Shown: positions 59,257 to 64,000 of the stretch, in pieces | Layout of the letters: every line of letters starts with the position of its first letter | How positions within the stretch are numbered: position 1 is the first letter of the stretch | NCBI GenBank assembly: GCA_900316685.1 | Contig: ONDS01000001.1 | Span: forward strand, 124,001 to 188,000 | Direction: 5' to 3' | Source of the DNA: an uncultured Prevotellaceae bacterium | GTDB taxonomy: Bacteria; Bacteroidota; Bacteroidia; Bacteroidales; Bacteroidaceae | Length of the DNA stretch: 64,000 bases | Translations under genes and position numbers: made by a program | Notes under the pieces: model-generated | Told to the model about the DNA's origin: nothing | Databases searched by the model: none | The model's input: only the letters and a program-made list of their open reading frames with translations

Positions 59257-59847
59257 TGATTTAAGAATTTAACATTGCCGGAGTGATGCTCCGTTATCAT
59301 TTGCAAAGTTAATGAAAAACTATTTATTGGCAAAAAATAAGGGGGAAAAAGTGATGAGAGCAGGAGTTTAGGCATTGCGCTGTGGGGGATTGATCTTCTT
59401 AACTTTTTACTAAGCACTAAACCTTTTACGAACACGAATCGAGTAACAGTCTGACGACCGCGCGGGCGGGCACGGTGGCACCGCACCTACGTTGGGTGCT
59501 TGGTCGCAAGCGGCTTATCTTTGAAAGAAATTGGAATAACTATCATAATTTATCAGTAATTATAGAACAAACACAATATCCCTGCATAATTATTCTGATT
59601 ATGTCTATTTCTTTCTAAAATCATCCATTTACTGAATAGTTACTCTCACACAGTGATAAGGGTTAAAAATTTTGAAAATGTTGTTAAAAAATAGGCAAAT
59701 CAAAGTGCGATATGGCAGCGAATCAATAATAATGCTTACATTTGCATTACCCAACACCCGGGAATTGCATAAATCGACCCGGAAAATCATTTACGGATAC
59801 TCAAGAAAAGAACATTTACGGATAATCAGAAAAAAACATTTACGATT
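59257..59847. other. intergenic region between divergent aspS and DUF1573 genes
   Basis: No gene is seen. It holds the aspS promoter; a GCGCGGGCGGGCACGGTGGCACCGC palindromic repeat in broken form (59461-59485); an AAATTGGAATAACTATCATA-type dispersed word (59528); a plus-strand -7 box TACATTTG at 59737-59744 for the DUF1573 gene; and a CATTTACGGATAATCA tandem repeat (59788-59850). Confidence 0.7.
59304..59334 (-). promoter_or_regulatory. promoter of aspS
   Basis: On the minus strand TTTG (59334-59331), exactly 19 nt, then TAACTTTG (59311-59304) match the Bacteroidetes consensus fully, 48 bp upstream of the ATG. Confidence 0.82.
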
Positions 59848-59850
59848 ATG
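59788..59850 (+). repeat. CATTTACG tandem repeat in the DUF1573 leader
   Basis: Three copies starting CATTTACGGATACTCA, CATTTACGGATAATCA and CATTTACGATTATG follow one another at 24-25-bp spacing. The last contains the ATG start codon of the DUF1573 gene. Confidence 0.8.
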
Positions 59851-60234
59851 AAGAAATATATTGTTTTCACATTATTATTGATGTTATGTGGTCTTAATGG
59901 TTATGCCCAGAAAAAGGCGTCCATCCAGTTTGAGTCGACATCGCACGACTTCGGCACCTTCACCGACAAGACCCCCAAGCAAGAGTACACCTTTGTGTTC
60001 ACCAATGTGGGTGATGCCCCGTTGGTGGTAAATCAGGCTGTGAGTAGCTGCGGTTGCACCGTTCCCTCGTACACGAAGACACCCGTAGCTCCCGGTCAGA
60101 AAGGTGAGATAAAGGTTACCTACAATGCCGGCAAGGCTGTGGGCCACTTCACCAAAAACATCACCGTACGCACCAATGGCGACCCGGAACTCACCCGTCT
60201 ATATATTAAAGGTGAGGTGGTGAAATCGGAATAA
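59848..60234 (+). CDS. secreted DUF1573-domain protein
   Basis: The 128-residue product has a signal peptide (YIVFTLLLMLCGLNGYA, then QKKA) followed by one immunoglobulin-like DUF1573 domain (FESTSHDFGTFTDK, YTFVFTNVGDAPLVV, VSSCGCTVPSY, GQKGEIKVTYN). Such domains are common in Bacteroidetes envelopes. The role is unknown. The leader consists of three short tandem repeats. Confidence 0.9.
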   Translation: MKKYIVFTLLLMLCGLNGYAQKKASIQFESTSHDFGTFTDKTPKQEYTFVFTNVGDAPLVVNQAVSSCGCTVPSYTKTPVAPGQKGEIKVTYNAGKAVGHFTKNITVRTNGDPELTRLYIKGEVVKSE

Positions 60235-60286
60235 AGGGCCTCCCCCTACCTTCCTCCTAGGAGGGAGAACCCAACTAAATACGAGA

Positions 60287-60315
60287 GCGGGGCACTGGTT
60301 GAGCCAGTGCCCCGC
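60287..60315. terminator. bidirectional hairpin after the DUF1573 gene
   Basis: A perfect 12-bp stem (GCGGGGCACTGG / CCAGTGCCCCGC) with a 5-nt loop lies 53 bp past the stop. No long T-run follows. Confidence 0.7.
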
Positions 60316-60357
60316 TTCGAATAACCACCCTGACATCCGCCACAATATCCACCCTGG

Positions 60358-60426
60358 TACCCACCCCGGAACTCCTAGGGATACCCACCACGGAACTCCT
60401 ATGGATACCCACCCCGGCCCTCCCAA
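60358..60426. repeat. 24-bp TACCCACC tandem repeat
   Basis: The units begin TACCCACCCCGGAACTCC, TACCCACCACGGAACTCC and TACCCACCCCGGCCCTCC. Confidence 0.8.
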
Positions 60427-60436
60427 AGGGAGGGAG

Positions 60437-60500
60437 AGGGAAAAGAGGTTGGGACATTGTTTTATAAACCACCCCTACCCCTCCTTTGGAAAAGGAGGGG
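60437..60500. repeat. dispersed repeat shared with 40005-40066
   Basis: AAAAGAGGTTGGGACATTG to AAAAGGAGGGG copies the block between dedA and SUMF1 copy A. Confidence 0.8.
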
Positions 60501-60553
60501 AGAGAGTTAGCTTGCTTGGAAAAGGAGGGGAAAGGGTTCGCTTGCTCGGAGAG

Positions 60554-61867
60554 TTAGAAGGAATAGCTGAAGCCGATGGAGGCAAACTCCTTGAACTGCC
60601 AGTATCCGTGGTCGTCGTCGCGTATGGTGTTGTCGTCGAAACGTGGATAGAGGAAGATGTTCGTCGAAATGTATTTGTTGAACTTGAAGGTGAAGGTGTT
60701 TTCCCACTCCATTTCCACACGCTTGTAGGTGGTATAGGTGTAGAAACGTGTCTGCCACTTGATATTGTCGGTGAAAGTCCATTCGAGTTCGGCGGTAATC
60801 TGCGAACCGATGTCATGCAGCGCATGCTTACCCTCGTCGAGACCGAAGATGGTGATCAGGGCCTCCCTGTCGACATACTTGAAGTTATAGGCTATGGGAG
60901 CGAGATGGATATTGCCCTTGAGTTTCTTGTTGAAGGCCTCGACGGCGTAATCCATACCGAGCGAGATGTTGAGCTTGAAGGGCGAGAAGAAATCGGAATA
61001 GACCATGGCATCGTTGTTTTTATAGCCGCGGTAGAACTGTGTCTCGGCGATGAGCAATACCGTGTAGTACCATTTTTTCGTGGCCTGCAGTCCGAACTTG
61101 CTGGACAGACGGAGCAGGTCTTCCGATGTCTTGAACGAGTGGAGCGAGTCGGCCTTGGAGGTAAGGAATCCCAATTTCATCTCAAGTTTGTTGTCCCACT
61201 TCACTTTCTGCTTGTTGTTGTAGTTGGCCTCCATGGTAACCGACCCGAGCATGGCATAGTTGCTCTCGCCACCCTTGTACCAGTTGCTGGAAATATAGTT
61301 CTGCAACAGTTGGAGGTAATAATCGCCTTTGATGGTCCAGAACTTGGGCTTTTCCACCACCACGTCGACAGGTGCCGAATCGGGCAGCTGTGGGTCGTCG
61401 ACCTTGAGGGTGAGTTCCACATCCTGGCGGATAGGCTCGTCAATTTGTTCCGCCACGGAACCCACCTGCGCCAGGTGCTGCTCGGAGTTCTGCACGAGGT
61501 CGGGGCGATTGAGGTATACCCTCATCAAGGCCTTGTCCACCTCGTCGGCTACGGGATCCTGTCCGCCATCACTCACCAACCGCAGTTGCTGTTGCGCTGG
61601 CGAGTGGTAGAAAGTGAGGGGCGCGAAGAGTCGGTACATCCTGCCATCGCTATTGGGAGCATATCCCGTTTGTTCGGCTATCTCCTCGTTTTGGCGTTGC
61701 GCCTCATCGAGTTTGGCCTTGTAATAAGCCAGCGAATCGGCATACTGTTGGATAAGCGCCGTTTGCGTCTGCTGCCGTGCGAAGCGCCGGAACCAGTGGC
61801 TCACCTGTGCGTCGACCTGCTGCCATGAGAAAAGGGCGACCATGCCCAAAAGTAAAAATTTTTTCAT
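60554..61867 (-). CDS. DUF3078-family outer-membrane protein
   Basis: The 437-residue product has a signal peptide (FLLLGMVALFSWQQVDA, then QVSHWFRR), a helical charged stretch, and from about residue 175 a series of amphipathic strands (GDYYLQLLQNYISSNWYKGG, ANYNNKQKVKWDNKLEMKLG) typical of a beta-barrel. It ends in the aromatic F-S-Y-S-F signature of outer-membrane proteins. DUF3078 members are Bacteroidetes-specific. The function is unknown. It is convergent with the DUF1573 gene and divergent from yidC. Confidence 0.87.
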   Translation of the reverse strand: MKKFLLLGMVALFSWQQVDAQVSHWFRRFARQQTQTALIQQYADSLAYYKAKLDEAQRQNEEIAEQTGYAPNSDGRMYRLFAPLTFYHSPAQQQLRLVSDGGQDPVADEVDKALMRVYLNRPDLVQNSEQHLAQVGSVAEQIDEPIRQDVELTLKVDDPQLPDSAPVDVVVEKPKFWTIKGDYYLQLLQNYISSNWYKGGESNYAMLGSVTMEANYNNKQKVKWDNKLEMKLGFLTSKADSLHSFKTSEDLLRLSSKFGLQATKKWYYTVLLIAETQFYRGYKNNDAMVYSDFFSPFKLNISLGMDYAVEAFNKKLKGNIHLAPIAYNFKYVDREALITIFGLDEGKHALHDIGSQITAELEWTFTDNIKWQTRFYTYTTYKRVEMEWENTFTFKFNKYISTNIFLYPRFDDNTIRDDDHGYWQFKEFASIGFSYSF

Positions 61868-62263
61868 ATTTTTCGTTATTTAGGATTATTCTTAAGAGTG
61901 GAGGAGTGAAATAGTGAAGACGCTTGTCGGCACAAAAATACAATAAAAAAATGACAAAACGAGTGTTTTGCCAGATAAATATTGATTTTTGGGTGCTGAA
62001 TGTTAAAAGTATCAGTTAAGATATCCGAAAGCTCCATTTGCCAGGAGTGAAGGAGTGGGGACACTTGAATGGTACGGCAAGAGCATTTTATGCCAAGCCG
62101 AGGAAAGTTGAACCATGCTTTTTTCTCAAAAAAGACGAATTACTCCGTTTTGTAGAGAAAAAGAAGGTGAAAATGAAGGATGGTTTTTGTCATTCCATAA
62201 AAAAGTTGTACTTTTGCACTTTAATAAGGAAAAATAATACAAAAGAAAAATCAACAACATCAA
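61868..62263. other. divergent region between the DUF3078 gene and yidC
   Basis: No gene is seen. The yidC promoter lies at 62186-62216. The rest is AT-rich without a repeat family I recognise. Confidence 0.6.
62186..62216 (+). promoter_or_regulatory. promoter of yidC
   Basis: TTTG (62186-62189), 19 nt, then TACTTTTG (62209-62216) is a perfect match. The leader to the ATG at 62264 is about 40 nt. Confidence 0.8.
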
Positions 62264-64000
62264 ATGGATAAGAACACCGTCATAGGATTTGTCCTCATTG
62301 CCGCCGTGCTGATAGGTTTCAGCTGGTGGAACAAACCTTCGGAAGAACAAATCAAGGCCCAGCAGGAACAGCAGGCCAAGGTCAAGGCCGAACGCGAGCA
62401 GGCCCAGAAGAAAGAAGCCGCACAAAAACAACAACAGCAGCAACTGATGGATTCCATCCGTCAGGACAGCACCGCCCTCTTCCATCAGGCACTCAACGGC
62501 ACGGCCCAGAACCTGACGCTGAAGAACGACAAGGTGGAACTGACGCTGAGCACGAAAGGCGGCGCCGTGACCAAGGCCGTCGTCAAGGGCTTCAAGGACC
62601 GCGAGGGCAAGCCCGATGTGACCCTCTTCGACGAGAAAGAGCAACGTCTGGCCTACCGCATGGATGGCAAGGTGACGAATATCAATACCGCCGACCTCTT
62701 CTTCACCCCCTCGGAGCAAAGCGACAGTACACTGACCCTCACCGCCATGGCCGGTCCCGGCCAGAAGCTGGAGATGCGTTACCTGTTGGGTAAGGACTAC
62801 CTGGTGCACTTCAGCCTGCGTGCCGTCGGAATGCAGGGTCTGTTCCCCACCAACACCACCAAGATGAACATCCTCTGGGAGGACCTATGCCGCCAGCAGG
62901 AGAAAGGTTTCTCTTTCGAAAACCGTTACGCCACGCTCACCTATAAGGAAAAAGACAGTGGCACCGACTACCTGAACGAGACTCAGGAGAAAATAGACGA
63001 GCAGATAGAGGAAACACTTGATTGGGTGGCCTTCAAGAACCAGTTCTTCAGTGCGATGATGATTGCCAAAGACGACTTCACCAAGGCCTCGTTGACCAGC
63101 ATTCCCCAACAAAAAGGCAGCGGCTACCTGAAACAGTATCGCGCGATGGTGGAAACCACCTTCGACCCGAGCGGCACCAATGCCACTGAGCTGGAATTCT
63201 ACTACGGTCCCAACGACTTCCGCCTGTTGCAGGATGTGGAGAAGCAGAGCACCTTCGGCAAGGACCTGAAGATGGAGCGGTTGGTTTACTTAGGCTGGCC
63301 CCTGTTCCGCATCATCAACCGTTGGTTCACCCTCTACGTGTTCGACTGGCTCACCGAACTGAAGATCAACATGGGTATCGTGTTGATAATCATCACCTTG
63401 TTGCTCAAGCTCATCACCTATCCCTTGGTGAAGAAGAGTTACATGAGCAGTGCCAAGATGCGCGTGCTCAAGCCCAAACTCGAGGAAGCCACCAAACAAT
63501 ATGATAAGCCCGAGGACCAGATGCAGAAGCAGCAAGCCATGATGCAGCTGTATAGCGAATACGGTGTCAGTCCGTTGAGCGGCTGTCTGCCCATGCTCAT
63601 CCAGATGCCTATCTGGATTGCCATGTTCAACTTCGTGCCCAACGCCATACAGCTGCGCGGTGAGAGCTTCCTTTGGATTGACGACCTGTCGACCTACGAC
63701 CCCATCATCGAATGGGGCCAGAACATCTGGCTCATCGGCGACCACCTGTCGCTCACCTGTATCCTGTTCTGCGTGTCGAACCTGCTGTATTCGTGGATGA
63801 CCATGCGCCAACAACGCGACCAGATGGTGGGCAACCAAGCACAGCAGATGAAGATGATGCAATGGATGATGTTCCTCATGCCCGTGATGTTCTTCTTCAT
63901 CTTCAACGACTACAGTTCCGGTCTGAACTTCTACTATTTCGTTTCACTGTTCTTCAGTGCCGCCATCATGTGGACCCTGCGCAAGACGACCAACGACGCC
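62264..64000 (+). CDS. yidC: membrane protein insertase YidC (partial, cut by window end)
   Basis: YidC inserts and folds inner-membrane proteins, with or without SecYEG. The first 579 codons are present, beginning MDKNTVIGFVLIAAVLIGFS (first membrane helix) and a Gln/Glu/Lys-rich linker. The large periplasmic beta-domain spans about residues 80-340 (LSTKGGAVTKAVVKGF, GKDYLVHFSLRA, TELEFYYGPNDFRLL). The conserved insertase core has VLIIITLLLKLITYPL with the hydrophilic-groove basic residues, GCLPMLIQMPIWIAMF, and FIFNDYSSGLNFYYFVSL. The frame is open to the last base of the window, so only the C-terminal tail is missing. Confidence 0.95.
   Translation, partial: MDKNTVIGFVLIAAVLIGFSWWNKPSEEQIKAQQEQQAKVKAEREQAQKKEAAQKQQQQQLMDSIRQDSTALFHQALNGTAQNLTLKNDKVELTLSTKGGAVTKAVVKGFKDREGKPDVTLFDEKEQRLAYRMDGKVTNINTADLFFTPSEQSDSTLTLTAMAGPGQKLEMRYLLGKDYLVHFSLRAVGMQGLFPTNTTKMNILWEDLCRQQEKGFSFENRYATLTYKEKDSGTDYLNETQEKIDEQIEETLDWVAFKNQFFSAMMIAKDDFTKASLTSIPQQKGSGYLKQYRAMVETTFDPSGTNATELEFYYGPNDFRLLQDVEKQSTFGKDLKMERLVYLGWPLFRIINRWFTLYVFDWLTELKINMGIVLIIITLLLKLITYPLVKKSYMSSAKMRVLKPKLEEATKQYDKPEDQMQKQQAMMQLYSEYGVSPLSGCLPMLIQMPIWIAMFNFVPNAIQLRGESFLWIDDLSTYDPIIEWGQNIWLIGDHLSLTCILFCVSNLLYSWMTMRQQRDQMVGNQAQQMKMMQWMMFLMPVMFFFIFNDYSSGLNFYYFVSLFFSAAIMWTLRKTTNDA

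Larger units (their letters stand above)
60235..60553. other. gap between convergent DUF1573 and DUF3078 genes
   Basis: No gene is seen. It contains a bidirectional hairpin (60287-60315), a 24-bp tandem repeat (60358-60426), the dispersed block shared with 40005-40066 (60437-60500), and extra AAAAGGAGGGGA units. Confidence 0.7.

Noticed and set aside
57535-59259. 574-codon open frame on the plus strand opposite aspS
   Set aside because: It is exactly antisense to a complete, well-conserved AspRS, and its translation has no recognisable domain. Long antisense frames are expected from this codon usage.
60299-61828. 509-codon open frame opposite the DUF3078 gene
   Set aside because: Its N-terminal part is translated repeat DNA and the rest is antisense to a typical outer-membrane protein.

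Overview
The window looks like a Prevotella-type member of the Bacteroidales. Supporting signs are a MurF-Alr fusion, a bifunctional fucokinase/GDP-fucose pyrophosphorylase, DUF3078, GSCFA and DUF1573 proteins, a glutaminyl-tRNA synthetase, promoters of the Bacteroidetes form TTTG-N19/20-TAnnTTTG, and almost no Shine-Dalgarno sequences. No tRNA, rRNA, CRISPR array, integrase or reverse transcriptase was recognised.

Layout. 0.3-8.3 kb: a type I restriction-modification operon (hsdM, a DUF1016 PD-(D/E)XK nuclease, hsdS, hsdR), with a REP-associated IS200-like transposase and its palindromes between hsdS and hsdR. 8.3-12.4 kb: three unknown genes in one operon, one with a 20-glutamine tract. 12.5-33.4 kb: mostly housekeeping genes: dnaA, an MCE protein, an amidase, folB, class II ribonucleotide reductase, a nitroreductase among small lipoproteins, an ExuT-like transporter, murF-alr, a GSCFA gene, fkp and a YfhO-like membrane protein. 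33.4-39.7 kb: mltG, glnS, a TPR gene and dedA on the plus strand. 40.2-53.1 kb: an accessory block described below. 53.6-64 kb: xylB-xylA, two small winged-helix proteins, aspS, a DUF1573 protein, a DUF3078 protein, and the start of yidC, which is cut by the window end.

The most notable region is 40.2-53.1 kb. A Hanks-type Ser/Thr kinase with one membrane segment, a LytTR regulator, two FHA proteins, a secreted caspase-like protease, an acidic membrane protein, a PP2C phosphatase and a Sel1-repeat protein form one minus-strand block. It is flanked by four secreted SUMF1/FGE-fold (C-type-lectin-like) paralogues. In three of these the last ~30 codons differ almost only at first and second codon positions, nearly always in NNC codons, between invariant codons, and end in an identical 3' stretch. 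This is the pattern expected of diversity-generating-retroelement (DGR) variable regions. The reverse transcriptase and template repeat are not in the window and would have to act from elsewhere. Two of the genes are followed by a 77-78 bp inverted repeat. The fourth paralogue has an in-frame TAG.

The intergenic DNA is rich in dispersed repeats: heptamer and octamer arrays that often begin at, or supply, a stop codon; GGGGCGG-type palindromes; and a repeated promoter cassette in which the palindrome AAAATGAAC-NN-GTTCATTTT overlaps the -33 box of glnS and of two SUMF1 genes.
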